Source: DASYSL01 sp036003365
Lineage (GTDB): Bacteria; Eisenbacteria; RBG-16-71-46; DASYSL01
Assembly (NCBI GenBank): GCA_036003365.1
Contig: DASYSL010000227.1
Location: forward strand, 1-22,602
DNA length: 22,602 nucleotides
Direction: 5' to 3'
Position 1 is the first letter of the stretch. Each line of letters starts with the position of its first letter. Shown one piece after another: positions 14,540 through 22,602 of this stretch. Both the position numbers and the translations under genes were made by a program. A model generated the notes under the pieces. That model was not told the DNA's origin, made no database searches, and was given only the letters and a program-made list of their open reading frames with translations.

Positions 14540-15817
14540 ATGAGCGCGGTGCCAACGGAGGCGGCTCACGCCGAGAAGCGCATTCCACTGCGGCACGTGG
14601 TCGCCGTGTTCATCGGCAACGGACTCGAGTTCTACGACTTCCTCACCTTCTCCTTCTTCGCCGTCTACATCGCGCCGAACTTCTTCCCGGGCGGGAATTC
14701 GCTACTCAAGACGCTGGCGACGTTTGGCGCCGGATTCCTGACGCGGCCGGTGGGCGCCATCGTCATCGGCGGCCTGGGCGACAGGGTCGGCCGCAAGCCG
14801 GCGATGGTGCTCTCGTTCACGCTCATGGGCGTGGCCATCGTGGGCCTGGCGCTCACGCCGCCGTACGCCAAGATCGGCATCTTGGCGCCGGCTCTGGTTC
14901 TTTTCTTCCGCTTGCTCCAGGGCTTCGCCTTGGGTGGCGAAGTCGGCCCGACGACGGCCTACATGGCCGAGGCAGCCCCCACGCGCCGGCGGGGACTCTA
15001 CTTGTCGATGCAGTATGCGACCCAGGACGGGGCCGTGCTGATCGCGGGCATCATTGCCACGTACTTGGCGGCCAAGCTGACGACAGACCAGCTGAGCGCT
15101 TGGGGATGGCGCGTCGCCATGCTCATCGGAGCCACGGCGGTGCCGTTCGGTCTCTGGGTGCGCCAATCCCTGCCCGAAACCTTCGCGAGTGGGTCAGCCC
15201 CTCCGCCGCCTGTGGAGCCGCGACGCAATCCGCACCTCAGGATCGTGGTGCTTGGCCTCATGATGCTGACCGCGGGCACCATCGGCAGCTACACCCTCAA
15301 CTACATGACGACGTACGCGATCGATACCTTGGGCCTGCCGGCGACTCTCGGGTTCAGCCTCCTCATTCTGAACGGGGCCGTATCGATCGTGTTCGAGACC
15401 ACGAGCGGCTACCTCTCGGACCGCTTCGGCCGCAAGCCGGTGATGCTCGTGCCGGCCGTTCTTCTCGTGTGCTCGATCCTCCCGTGCTTCTGGGTGATCT
15501 CGCACCACGCAACCACCACCGCGCTCTACGGAGCGGAAGCGGTCATGGTCGCCTTCGCCTCCCTGGCCTCGGTGCCGGTGATCGTCACCATCACCGAGTC
15601 ATTGCCACCCCACATTCGCTCGGGTGCGGTCGCCACCATCTACGCCTTTGCCATCTCGATCTTTGGCGGCTCGACCCAATTCGTGATCAAGCTCCTGCTC
15701 ACCTACACGAAGAACCCGCTGGCGCCGGCATACTACTGGACGGGAGCCGCCCTCATGGGATTGGTCGCCATGAGCCTGGTGAAGGAGTCGGCGCCGGCCA
15801 AGGGCGGCCCGGTCTAG
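14540..15817 (+). CDS. MFS transporter, metabolite:H+ symporter (MHS) family
   Basis: A 425-residue protein with about 12 hydrophobic segments. The N-terminal region FIGNGLEFYDFLTFSFFAVYIAP, the TM2-3 loop GGLGDRVGRKPAM and the equivalent loop GYLSDRFGRKPVM in the second half are MHS-family hallmarks (citrate, proline/betaine, alpha-ketoglutarate permeases). The LLQGFALGGEVGPTTAYMAEAAP stretch is the conserved TM4-5 MHS motif. It sits in the inner membrane and would import or export a small organic acid or zwitterion with protons; the exact substrate is not readable. AGGAGG lies 7 nt before the ATG, and the gene is the third of the lipoprotein operon. It converges on the PBP-like gene with a 6-nt gap. 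Confidence 0.93.
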   Translation: MSAVPTEAAHAEKRIPLRHVVAVFIGNGLEFYDFLTFSFFAVYIAPNFFPGGNSLLKTLATFGAGFLTRPVGAIVIGGLGDRVGRKPAMVLSFTLMGVAIVGLALTPPYAKIGILAPALVLFFRLLQGFALGGEVGPTTAYMAEAAPTRRRGLYLSMQYATQDGAVLIAGIIATYLAAKLTTDQLSAWGWRVAMLIGATAVPFGLWVRQSLPETFASGSAPPPPVEPRRNPHLRIVVLGLMMLTAGTIGSYTLNYMTTYAIDTLGLPATLGFSLLILNGAVSIVFETTSGYLSDRFGRKPVMLVPAVLLVCSILPCFWVISHHATTTALYGAEAVMVAFASLASVPVIVTITESLPPHIRSGAVATIYAFAISIFGGSTQFVIKLLLTYTKNPLAPAYYWTGAALMGLVAMSLVKESAPAKGGPV

Positions 15818-15823
15818 AGGGGT

Positions 15824-18800
15824 TTAGAGTCCACTCACCGCCGTGGGCACGCGTGGGGCGCCGGGGCCGGCGTTCATCCCCGCCGGAGCGGCCGCAGCGC
15901 TGGCCGGTTGAACCGGTGACGAGGGGGCTGCCGCCGTCTGGTTGGGAGCCGCCTTCGCGGGAGCGAAGAGCGGCATGATGTCGGGCGCCATGCGTCGCAG
16001 CACCTCGACCGGAAGCGCGCTCGTGAACTCGTAGCGGTCGGCGCGCGGGCCCAGGACGAGCGCGGTCACCACTCCATAGAAGCGATCGCCGATGTAGAAG
16101 ACGAACGTCGCGGTACGGTTCGTGGCCCGCGAGCTGGTGCGGTCGCCCCAGCGGTCGACCGCCTGGATACGGTTGTCGCCCGAGCCGGTCTTTCCGCCCA
16201 CCACCAGCGTATCGACCCCGGCCTGTGCGAAGGCGTTGTCGACGCGCCGGGCCGTCCCCCGCTCCACCACACCGATCATGGTGGTGCGCAGCGCGCGCGC
16301 CACCGGCTCGGACATCACGCGCTGGCCCGCGGGCGCTCCGATCTCGAATGCCGTCTCGTAAGGCGTCCCGGGCCCGAAGCGCAGGCTCTGCACGAGCCCG
16401 ACCCGCTTGCGCACGCCGCCATTGACGATGATGCCCATGAGATCGGCGAGCGCTTCCGGCCGGTCAGCCGAGGAGCCGATGGCCGTCGCGTACGAAGGCA
16501 CGAGATGGGCGAACGGGAAGCCGAGCCGGCGCCAGTCCTGCGTCATGGCGGCGAAGGCGTCGCGCTCGATCCGGATGCGCAGGCGGAGCGCCTGAGCGCC
16601 GCGGTGCTTCTGCTCGAAGAGCCAGCTCTGGCACTCGGCGCGGACCTGAGCGCTGCCCGACACGAGGCTGTCCCAGGTGGCGAGCGAGTCCTTGTCGAGC
16701 GCTCCCGCGCACCACAGCTCGAGCGGGTGCAGGTTGAGCAGATAGGCGTAATCGAGCCAGCTCAGATCGGGCTTGGCATAGGCGCTGGTGAGCTTGAGCA
16801 CATCCGCGTATGGAAGCGCGTAATCGTGCGCGCGCAGCCAATCGTCCAAGGAGTCGGCCCGCGCACCGCGGTGCCACGCGTCGTAGAGAATCGCGAGCTT
16901 ACGCGCCGAAGCCCCGCGCCCGAGCAGGCGATACGGAATGTCGGCCGGCGGCACGTCGCGCAGCGATTCATAGGCGCGGCGCAGGTACACGAGGGCTTCT
17001 TCGTCCGCGGCCTCGGCCAGCATGCGCGTGCGCAGCGTGTCCGACGGATTGTCGATCACGTCGGCGACGCTGTACGGGAGCCGCGCCTCGCGGTAGCGCA
17101 CGAGGTCGCGCATGAGGCGCACGAACACGAGGTTGGTCGAGTGCACGAAAGCCTCGGACACCGTGAAGCGCTGCCCGTTCTCGCTGGTCTCGTAATTGTG
17201 GAACGTGTGCAAGCCGCCGCCGGTGAAGAACACCTCGCCCGGGTTCGCGCTGTAGGTGCGGTCGAGCGCGTGCGCGAGCAGCGTGTCGAGCGGCATGTCC
17301 GGCTCACGCGCCAGCTCCTCGTCCACCCAGGCCGTGATCGGGTCCGCGCCACGCGGCGACAGCGTCACGCCGGCCGAATCGGCGCGCAGCACCTCGCCGC
17401 GAATCTTCTCCACGGTCTCCAGATAATCCGCCAGCGTGCGCATCTTGGCCGTGCTGCCCAGCTCCATGCGCATGCCGGTGTTGGGATCGAAGGGCTGATT
17501 CAGATTGTCGGCGCGCACGCGCGTCACGTCGCCCTCGGGGCGCCGCTCGAACAAGAGGAGCGAATACGTGACCTGGGAGGGATCGCCGGTGGCGAGCAGC
17601 TTGTCGCCCATGAGCCCCTGCGCGCGCACGTATGCCGAGTCGCGCAGATCGCGGAACAGGTTGGAGGTCTGGCTCTGAAGATGATTGTCGAAGCTCGTGC
17701 TCACCTCGAGATCGAGATGATCGAGATCGGAGAGCGACTTCATGCCCAGGAGCTGGAGGAGATCGCGGCGCGTGGCGTCCACGGCGCGGCGGCGGTCGAA
17801 CTCGGCCACGGTGACGGGCGGGGAAACCACCATGTGGATGGGCAGGTTGGCCAGGCGATAGCCCATCCAACGGTCGATGACGCCGAGCCGCACCAAGCGC
17901 TTCTCGTAGAACGACTCGCGCCGCACGAGCTCGGGCAGGCTCTGGCCGAGCATGCGCGTCGGGGCGCGCACGCCGCAGAGCAGCGCCAGCACGGGCTTGA
18001 GCGCGCGCGCCTCGGCGCGCGGATTGGCAGGATCGCGCAGCACCGCGAACACCGAATCGGGATCGAGACCGAACCAGGCCTTGAGCCCCTCGCCGATGCC
18101 GTGCACCTCGCCGTAGTTGGGCGCTCCGCCGAGCGGCACGGTGTTGATGTAGTCGAGCACTAGCCGGCGCTGCACGTCGCGCACGTCGTCACCACCGTGG
18201 TAGGCGCGCAGGCTCGCGTCCGCCACTTGCTTGAGCTTGTCGGTGATCGAAGTGGTGCGTCCTCCAGCGGAGTGGCGATACTTCTCGATCTGGATGGCGA
18301 GCGTGCTGCCGCCCTGGAAGGCGACCGGTAGCCCCAGCTTGGAAGCGCCGTCGAAGATCGTGGCGCGTCCCAGACGGCCCCAGTCGACCGCGGGATTGAG
18401 ATCGTCCGAGGTGAGGTGGAGATGCTGGTCCTCCATCGCGAGCAGGGACTGCACCACGATGGGCGGAATGTCCTCGTAGCGGGCGAACGTGTGGATGCGC
18501 GAGGTCGCGTCGTAGATCTTCTCGCCGTTGGCGTCGAGAATGACGAGTCCGGCCGTCGCCCGCTCCTCGGCCGGCGGCGAGATGCCGAGCTTGCTCATGA
18601 AGACGAGCGGCTTGGAGAAGCGCGCCTGCTCGACCAGCCGGTAATCGCGCTCGCGCAGCCGCGCGCCGAAATCGGGGATGCGCGAATAGCCGCGCGACAC
18701 GTCGAAGGGGCCGCTTTGGGGAAAGCGAATCGACGGGCTCTCGCCCGGACCCACCTGCCAGGTGAGCTTGGAAGCGAGCAGAGGGAAGAGACGGGACTGG

Positions 18801-18937
18801 AGAAAGGCGGTGTGCCACTCGTTGGCGGCCAGCCCGGCCGCAATCAGCCCGACGGCAAGATAGGCTCCGGCCCTTCGGGGATTGCCCCACGGCTGACCTC
18901 CCCAGGGCCTTCGATGTCTCGGCAGAACCGCGCTCAT
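15824..18937 (-). CDS. Class A penicillin-binding-protein-like GT51/transpeptidase, long divergent form
   Basis: About 1037 residues from ATG 18937, with one N-terminal TM helix (about 25-42). The GT51 transglycosylase-like domain (about 150-300) keeps the first catalytic Glu in LLAMEDQ (Glu169) and GGSTLAIQIEK (209-219). The usual HxG after the Glu is replaced by LTSDDLN, and the position of the second Glu appears to be Gln237 (DKLKQ). The transpeptidase domain shows S-T-A-K (495-498), S-T-N (600-602) and K-T-G-S (916-919). About 315 residues separate SxN from KTG, far more than usual. The C-terminus is an Ala/Pro-rich tail. It should sit in the inner membrane facing the periplasm and cross-link peptidoglycan. 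An upstream GTG start at 19024 is possible. It lies downstream of the DUF885 gene. Confidence 0.88.
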   Translation of the reverse strand: MSAVLPRHRRPWGGQPWGNPRRAGAYLAVGLIAAGLAANEWHTAFLQSRLFPLLASKLTWQVGPGESPSIRFPQSGPFDVSRGYSRIPDFGARLRERDYRLVEQARFSKPLVFMSKLGISPPAEERATAGLVILDANGEKIYDATSRIHTFARYEDIPPIVVQSLLAMEDQHLHLTSDDLNPAVDWGRLGRATIFDGASKLGLPVAFQGGSTLAIQIEKYRHSAGGRTTSITDKLKQVADASLRAYHGGDDVRDVQRRLVLDYINTVPLGGAPNYGEVHGIGEGLKAWFGLDPDSVFAVLRDPANPRAEARALKPVLALLCGVRAPTRMLGQSLPELVRRESFYEKRLVRLGVIDRWMGYRLANLPIHMVVSPPVTVAEFDRRRAVDATRRDLLQLLGMKSLSDLDHLDLEVSTSFDNHLQSQTSNLFRDLRDSAYVRAQGLMGDKLLATGDPSQVTYSLLLFERRPEGDVTRVRADNLNQPFDPNTGMRMELGSTAKMRTLADYLETVEKIRGEVLRADSAGVTLSPRGADPITAWVDEELAREPDMPLDTLLAHALDRTYSANPGEVFFTGGGLHTFHNYETSENGQRFTVSEAFVHSTNLVFVRLMRDLVRYREARLPYSVADVIDNPSDTLRTRMLAEAADEEALVYLRRAYESLRDVPPADIPYRLLGRGASARKLAILYDAWHRGARADSLDDWLRAHDYALPYADVLKLTSAYAKPDLSWLDYAYLLNLHPLELWCAGALDKDSLATWDSLVSGSAQVRAECQSWLFEQKHRGAQALRLRIRIERDAFAAMTQDWRRLGFPFAHLVPSYATAIGSSADRPEALADLMGIIVNGGVRKRVGLVQSLRFGPGTPYETAFEIGAPAGQRVMSEPVARALRTTMIGVVERGTARRVDNAFAQAGVDTLVVGGKTGSGDNRIQAVDRWGDRTSSRATNRTATFVFYIGDRFYGVVTALVLGPRADRYEFTSALPVEVLRRMAPDIMPLFAPAKAAPNQTAAAPSSPVQPASAAAAPAGMNAGPGAPRVPTAVSGL

Positions 18938-19013
18938 GATGTCGCCGCCGCCCGCGGCGGAAGCTCGAAAGGGGCGTCGAGACCGTCTCGAAGCGAGCTT
19001 CTCTCCTGCTTTA

Positions 19014-19019
19014 ATTCTA
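19014..19019 (-). promoter_or_regulatory. Possible -10 element of the PBP-like gene
   Basis: TAGAAT on the minus strand (five of six bases of TATAAT), in the only AT-rich stretch of the gap, would give a leader of about 70 nt. No convincing -35 lies 17 nt upstream. Confidence 0.25.
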
Positions 19020-19065
19020 CGCACGCCGAAGCGTTTGCGGAATCAAGTTCCTTGATGGAATCACC

Positions 19066-19099
19066 GGACGAGCGAAACTTCTTTCCAGAGCGCTCGTCC
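19066..19099 (-). terminator. Hairpin downstream of the DUF885 gene
   Basis: GGACGAGCG (19066-19074) and CGCTCGTCC (19091-19099) form a perfect 9-bp stem with a 16-nt loop, about 20 nt past the DUF885 stop on the minus strand. It may end that transcript before the PBP-like gene. There is no T-run. Confidence 0.4.
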
Positions 19100-19119
19100 T
19101 GAAATCAGAATGGGCCCGC

Positions 19120-20943
19120 TCAGGGCATGGTGGCGGCTTCCCCGCCCAGCCAGTCCTCGCGGATGAGCGGCACCGGGGCGCGCCCATAGGTAAGGAAGCG
19201 ATCGTGGAACGCCTTGAGGTCGAACTTGGCGCCCTCACGGCGCTTCACCTCGTCGCGCAGGTCGAGGATCTCCCACTTTCCTAGCGTATAGACCAGATAA
19301 GTCGGGTCCGAGGTGCCGCGGCGCGCCTCGCGCTCGGCGTTGACCGGCGCCATGTAGCCTTGCCTCTGGAAGAGCGCCACCGCGTCCTCGTAGGACATGC
19401 CGCGCGTGTGCAGGCCGATCCCCGCCAGATAGCGGCAGATGCGCTGCAGAGCCAGGTTGAGCTGGGCCAGGCGGTAGCGGTGGTCGGGGGCCCCGTACCC
19501 CTGCTCCACCATCATCTGCTCGCAGTAGTGCGCCCAACCCTCGGAGTTGGACCCGGGCCCGAAGAGGGCTCGAATCAACGAGGGGCACTTCTTGAGGGCC
19601 ATGAACTGGTAGTAGTGGCCCGGCAGGGCTTCGTGGATGGAGACGATCTCGAGCTGCTGGCGATTGTAGAAGCCGAGATGCTCTTTCTGGCGGGCTTCGG
19701 GCCAGGTGGAATCGGGCGGCGTCACGTTGTAGTACGCCTCGGTAGCGTGCGTCTCGAGCACGCCCGGAGAATCCATCGAAGCGAAGCTGAGCGAGCGCTG
19801 GAAGACCGGCGTCTCCGTGGCGCGCAGGTCCTCGTGCGGCGGCGGCGTCACGATGTCATGCTCGGCCACGAAACGGCGAATGCCGTCGAGCTCGGATTGA
19901 GCGAGCGGCACGAGCTCGTGCGGGCTCGGCGCGTCGGCCGCCATTTGGGCCAGCGCGTCAGTCACCGAAAGACCGGGGCGAATGGCCTCCGCCTCTTTCT
20001 TCATCTGCGCTTGCGTCTCGGCACGCGCGATCTCGCCGCGCTGATAGAGGCTATCGAGCGGCGTGGCGACCATCTCATCGTAGAGGAGCTTCTTGGCGTA
20101 GGTGTCGGCCCCGAGCCGGTAATCGCCGTTCGAGCGCGCCAGGAGATCGCTCTTCAACCAATCGTGGAAGTCGTTGGCCGCGCTCACCGCTTGCGCGAGG
20201 TGGTGATCGAACTCCATTTGCAGCACGGGATCCTGGATCGGGCTCACCTGGGCGGGCACCGAGTTGCTCAGGAAGCGCACGAGCCCGGCCGACTGATCGA
20301 TGGCGATCTGCGTATAGATCTGGGGCGGATGGTCGAGATTGGCCCGCGCATCGGCCAGGACGCGCGGCACTTCCATGATGCGCGCCACGACGTTCCACGT
20401 GCGCTCTTGCTTGGCCGCGAAGTCGCGCTTCAGGAGAGCGTGGATACCGCTCGAGGCGATGCCCACGTAGAAATTGGGATCGTGCTTCCACGGCTGGACG
20501 GTCTCGAGATCAAGCAGCTGGCCCTGGATGCGCGTGGTCAGCATCCTTTGATCGAAGCGCCGCTCGCGCCCGAGCTGCTTGCTGTCGAGCTTCTGCAACT
20601 GGTCGAGGAAGCCGTGCAAGGCGACGATCTGGGCTTCGATGTCGGCGCGGCTCGTTCCTGGGAGAAGAGCGTCGAACTCGTGGATGCCCGTGTTCGTCGC
20701 CCGCACCGGCTGACTGCGGAAGTACGAGCGCAGGAACTCGTCCACCAGTTTGTCGAATTGCCGCTCCGTGTCGTTCCTGGGCGCCACACCGAGCCGCGTG
20801 CCATACGCCGGCAAGGCGGCGAGCGCGGCCCCCGGCCCCGGCGGCACCGTGGCCTTGGAGACGTGCTTCTCGGGCTCTTGGCCCCCGAGCGCAGGTTGGA
20901 CGACGAGGAGCAGCAGTAGGAACGAGAGCCGAGCGAGCCCCAC
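19120..20943 (-). CDS. DUF885 family exported metallopeptidase-like protein
   Basis: About 607 residues from GTG 20943. This start gives a neat signal peptide (MGLARLSFLLLLLVVQPALG) and has AGGA about 7 nt upstream; an in-frame TTG at 20979 is the alternative. The DUF885 hallmarks are present: HEALPGHYYQ (about 437-446), the HExxPGH variant of a zinc site, and a downstream Glu in NSEGWAHYCEQMM (about 468), the likely third ligand. Length is normal for the family. Members are exported peptidase-like proteins of mostly unknown substrate. It is the gene upstream of the PBP-like protein on the same strand, with 182 nt and a hairpin between them, so a shared envelope or peptide-processing role is possible but unproven. 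Confidence 0.9.
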   Translation of the reverse strand: MGLARLSFLLLLLVVQPALGGQEPEKHVSKATVPPGPGAALAALPAYGTRLGVAPRNDTERQFDKLVDEFLRSYFRSQPVRATNTGIHEFDALLPGTSRADIEAQIVALHGFLDQLQKLDSKQLGRERRFDQRMLTTRIQGQLLDLETVQPWKHDPNFYVGIASSGIHALLKRDFAAKQERTWNVVARIMEVPRVLADARANLDHPPQIYTQIAIDQSAGLVRFLSNSVPAQVSPIQDPVLQMEFDHHLAQAVSAANDFHDWLKSDLLARSNGDYRLGADTYAKKLLYDEMVATPLDSLYQRGEIARAETQAQMKKEAEAIRPGLSVTDALAQMAADAPSPHELVPLAQSELDGIRRFVAEHDIVTPPPHEDLRATETPVFQRSLSFASMDSPGVLETHATEAYYNVTPPDSTWPEARQKEHLGFYNRQQLEIVSIHEALPGHYYQFMALKKCPSLIRALFGPGSNSEGWAHYCEQMMVEQGYGAPDHRYRLAQLNLALQRICRYLAGIGLHTRGMSYEDAVALFQRQGYMAPVNAEREARRGTSDPTYLVYTLGKWEILDLRDEVKRREGAKFDLKAFHDRFLTYGRAPVPLIREDWLGGEAATMP

Positions 20944-21121
20944 GGGCAGGTCCTTTCCTCGATTGGATTTCCGGCGCAACCCCGGGCGCGCAGTCTACTC
21001 CATCGCACGGAACCCTTTCTCAGCCGCAATTTGCATTCAAGACGATCGCGGTCGAGAGATGATGGCACCCGACTCGCCACTTCTCCACCCTGGCGTAGCG
21101 TTTGCATCCAAGGAACGGATC

Positions 21122-22183
21122 ATGCTCCGAAGGGCGCTTCTCTTCATCACGATGATCGTGGTCTTGACCGTGAGCTGCGGCCGGGCGCCCACCACCTCGC
21201 CGAATCTGGGCGTCGGCGGCGATCACGCTCCCTCCCGGCCGACGCTCGGCGTCGTGCTGCTCGAGGACTTCACGAGCCGGCGGGTGTTCCCCGCCGACAA
21301 CTGGTGGAACCTCGACATCTCCGCGGCGCCGACCGATCCGCAGTCGAAGGCGTACATCGACTGGATCAGCGGGCGCACGCCGACCGATTCGACCTCGACG
21401 GCGCGCATGCATCCCGACTTCGGGCCGCCGCCCTACGGCATTCCCTACGTGGGCGTGTCGGGAACGCAGACGCTGCTTCCGGTCACCTTCTCCCCTTATG
21501 GAAGTCAGAGCGACGACGGCGCGCCCACGTTGCCGCCGGGCTACCCGATCCCGGACGAGGCGCGCACCGAGCCCAACTACATCGAGGGGGGCGTGGCGGG
21601 CGGCGGCTCGAGCGGCGACCGCCACCTGATCATCGTCGATCGCGATCACTGGATGCTGTACGAGACCTGGGCCACGCACTGGAACAGCGCGCAGGCGCGC
21701 TGGGAAGCAGGCTCGGGGGCCACCTTCGATCTCGCGCACAACGATCGGCGCCAGGACGGATGGACGTCGGCCGATGCCGCCGGGCTCGCCATCTTCCCGG
21801 GGCTCGTGCGCCATGACGAGGTGGCCGGTCCCAACGAGATCTCGCACGCGTTCCGCGTCACCGTGCGCGCCACCAATGGCTACGTGTGGCCGGCCTCGCA
21901 CCAGGCCGGATCCACCACCGGCGCGCCGCCCATGGGCACGCGGCTCAGACTCAAGGCGAGCACCAACATCGCGAGCTATCCGGTGTCGGTGCAGAAGATC
22001 TTCCGCGCCATGAAGCGCTACGGGCTGATCGTGGCCGACAACGGCACCGACATGTACGTCTCGGGCACCATGGATCCGAGCTGGGACAACGACATCCTCA
22101 ATCCCGCGTTTCACAGCCTGCACGCCGACGACTTCGAGGTGATCCAGCTCGGCTGGGGCCAGCCAACCACCGGGATACCGTAG
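21122..22183 (+). CDS. Lipoprotein of a conserved uncharacterised family
   Basis: A 353-residue protein starting MLRRALLFITMIVVLTVSC with an acceptable lipobox TVSC (Cys19), so probably anchored in the envelope. The mature part opens with VFPADNWWNLDISAAPTDPQ. Later blocks are DRHLIIVDRDHWMLYETWAT, DGWTSADAAGLAIFPGLVRHDEV and YGLIVADNGTDMYVSGTMDP, ending DDFEVIQLG. I recall very similar block order in hypothetical exported proteins of several phyla, but no function. Conserved Trp, Asp, His and Asn residues in these blocks suggest a ligand-binding or enzymatic site. AAGGAA precedes the ATG at 21122; in-frame extension upstream is antisense to the DUF885 gene and is not coding. Divergent from DUF885. 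Confidence 0.85.
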   Translation: MLRRALLFITMIVVLTVSCGRAPTTSPNLGVGGDHAPSRPTLGVVLLEDFTSRRVFPADNWWNLDISAAPTDPQSKAYIDWISGRTPTDSTSTARMHPDFGPPPYGIPYVGVSGTQTLLPVTFSPYGSQSDDGAPTLPPGYPIPDEARTEPNYIEGGVAGGGSSGDRHLIIVDRDHWMLYETWATHWNSAQARWEAGSGATFDLAHNDRRQDGWTSADAAGLAIFPGLVRHDEVAGPNEISHAFRVTVRATNGYVWPASHQAGSTTGAPPMGTRLRLKASTNIASYPVSVQKIFRAMKRYGLIVADNGTDMYVSGTMDPSWDNDILNPAFHSLHADDFEVIQLGWGQPTTGIP

Positions 22184-22285
22184 ACGCGCGCGACGGTTTA
22201 TCCGCGCTGCTTGTTTCTTTCCCCACACCGATTTCCAACCCACCGCATCGAATCACCCGAAGTTCACCCCACAGCGGAGGCGTTC

Positions 22286-22602
22286 GTGCGCTCGATATCG
22301 CTTCTTCTCGTCGGCGGCGCGCTCGCCCTCGCCACACCGGCCGGGGCGCAGTGGTCGCAGGTGCCGGAGATCCCCACCACTCAGCTCTTTTCCCTGTTCG
22401 CCAATGGCGACACCCTCGTCGCCGGAGCCGACACCGCCGCGTACGTGAGCACGAACGGCGGCATCACCTGGAAGCGCTCCGCCCGGCCTGCTAGCGCCGT
22501 TCAGCTGGTGGCTGCGGTGCGCGTCCATTGCGGAAGGCTCTACGCCGGTACCTTCGGCCAGGGCGTGTTCGTGAGCGACGATCTGGGCAGCACGTGGAGC
22601 GC
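22286..22602 (+). CDS. Secreted Asp-box beta-propeller protein (partial, 5' end only)
   Basis: An open frame from GTG 22286 to the window edge (105 codons). GGAGG lies exactly 5 nt before the GTG, and no better start exists. A signal peptide (about 1-21, ending PAGAQ) is followed by propeller-like sequence with two Asp-box motifs, VSTNGGITWKR and VSDDLGSTWS, separated by LYAGTFGQGVF, a typical blade strand. It resembles exported BNR/photosystem-stability-type propellers, as does the truncated gene at the other end of the window. Total length and C-terminal domains cannot be seen. Function unknown; extracellular binding is the usual guess. Confidence 0.85.
   Translation, partial: MRSISLLLVGGALALATPAGAQWSQVPEIPTTQLFSLFANGDTLVAGADTAAYVSTNGGITWKRSARPASAVQLVAAVRVHCGRLYAGTFGQGVFVSDDLGSTWS

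Noticed and set aside
16505..18163. Plus-strand open frame of 552 codons
   Set aside because: Antisense to the PBP-like gene, which has all transpeptidase motifs. Composition is His/Glu/Arg-rich noise.
19360..20919. Plus-strand open frame of 519 codons
   Set aside because: Antisense to DUF885, whose HExxPGH motif confirms the minus frame.
21020..22243. Minus-strand open frame of 407 codons
   Set aside because: Antisense to the conserved lipoprotein. Arg/Gly/His-rich with no domain.
1..22602. CRISPR arrays, tRNA or rRNA genes, transposases, phage genes
   Set aside because: I looked for spaced direct repeats, cloverleaf signatures and typical integrase/transposase motifs and saw none. The only tandem repeat is the two-unit array at 7175-7216.

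Overview
The window is GC-rich, tightly packed bacterial DNA with 20 protein-coding genes on both strands. I see no RNA gene, insertion sequence, phage gene or CRISPR array. Most products carry a signal peptide, a lipobox or membrane segments, so this looks like an envelope and secretome region. Three things point to a Gram-negative-type lineage near Candidatus Eisenbacteria or other FCB-like groups: Asp-box propeller proteins, a FlgD/T9SS-like C-terminal domain on a secreted protein, and a small outer-membrane barrel. The taxonomic call is an inference. No marker gene is present.

Layout. Positions 1-4620 (minus strand) form a compact operon read from right to left: ECF sigma factor, membrane-anchored anti-sigma-like protein, ABC ATPase, ABC-2/NosY-type permease, and a secreted VPS10/BNR propeller protein cut off by the window edge. 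Two of the junctions are 4-nt ATGA overlaps. The ATPase has no ATG, GTG or TTG in front of its A-loop. An ATC codon behind a good Shine-Dalgarno sequence is the best start.

4769-8599 holds a secreted SMP-30-like propeller, a VOC protein, a secreted protein with a FlgD-like tail, a MOSC protein and a small outer-membrane protein that precedes MOSC in one operon. The convergent gap at 7174-7287 carries a 21-bp tandem repeat with nested palindromes and two hairpins.

8755-15817 holds an acetylserotonin-type O-methyltransferase. Facing it are a SnoaL-like lipoprotein and a large membrane protein whose C-terminus is a PI-PLC X-like domain; a 15-bp stem hairpin lies in the convergent gap. Divergent from the PI-PLC gene is a three-gene operon: two lipoproteins that may be lipid-binding, overlapping by ATGA, then an MHS-family MFS transporter.

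15824-22602 holds an unusually long class-A-PBP-like protein, a DUF885 peptidase-like protein upstream of it on the same strand, a divergent lipoprotein of a conserved but uncharacterised family, and the start of another secreted Asp-box propeller.

Most likely new biology: (i) the non-canonical ATC start; (ii) the PI-PLC/twin-lipoprotein/MFS neighbourhood, which may be an envelope lipid-handling system; (iii) the divergent GT51 active site and large insertion in the PBP-like protein; (iv) the palindromic tandem repeat and the leader palindrome before the outer-membrane gene.
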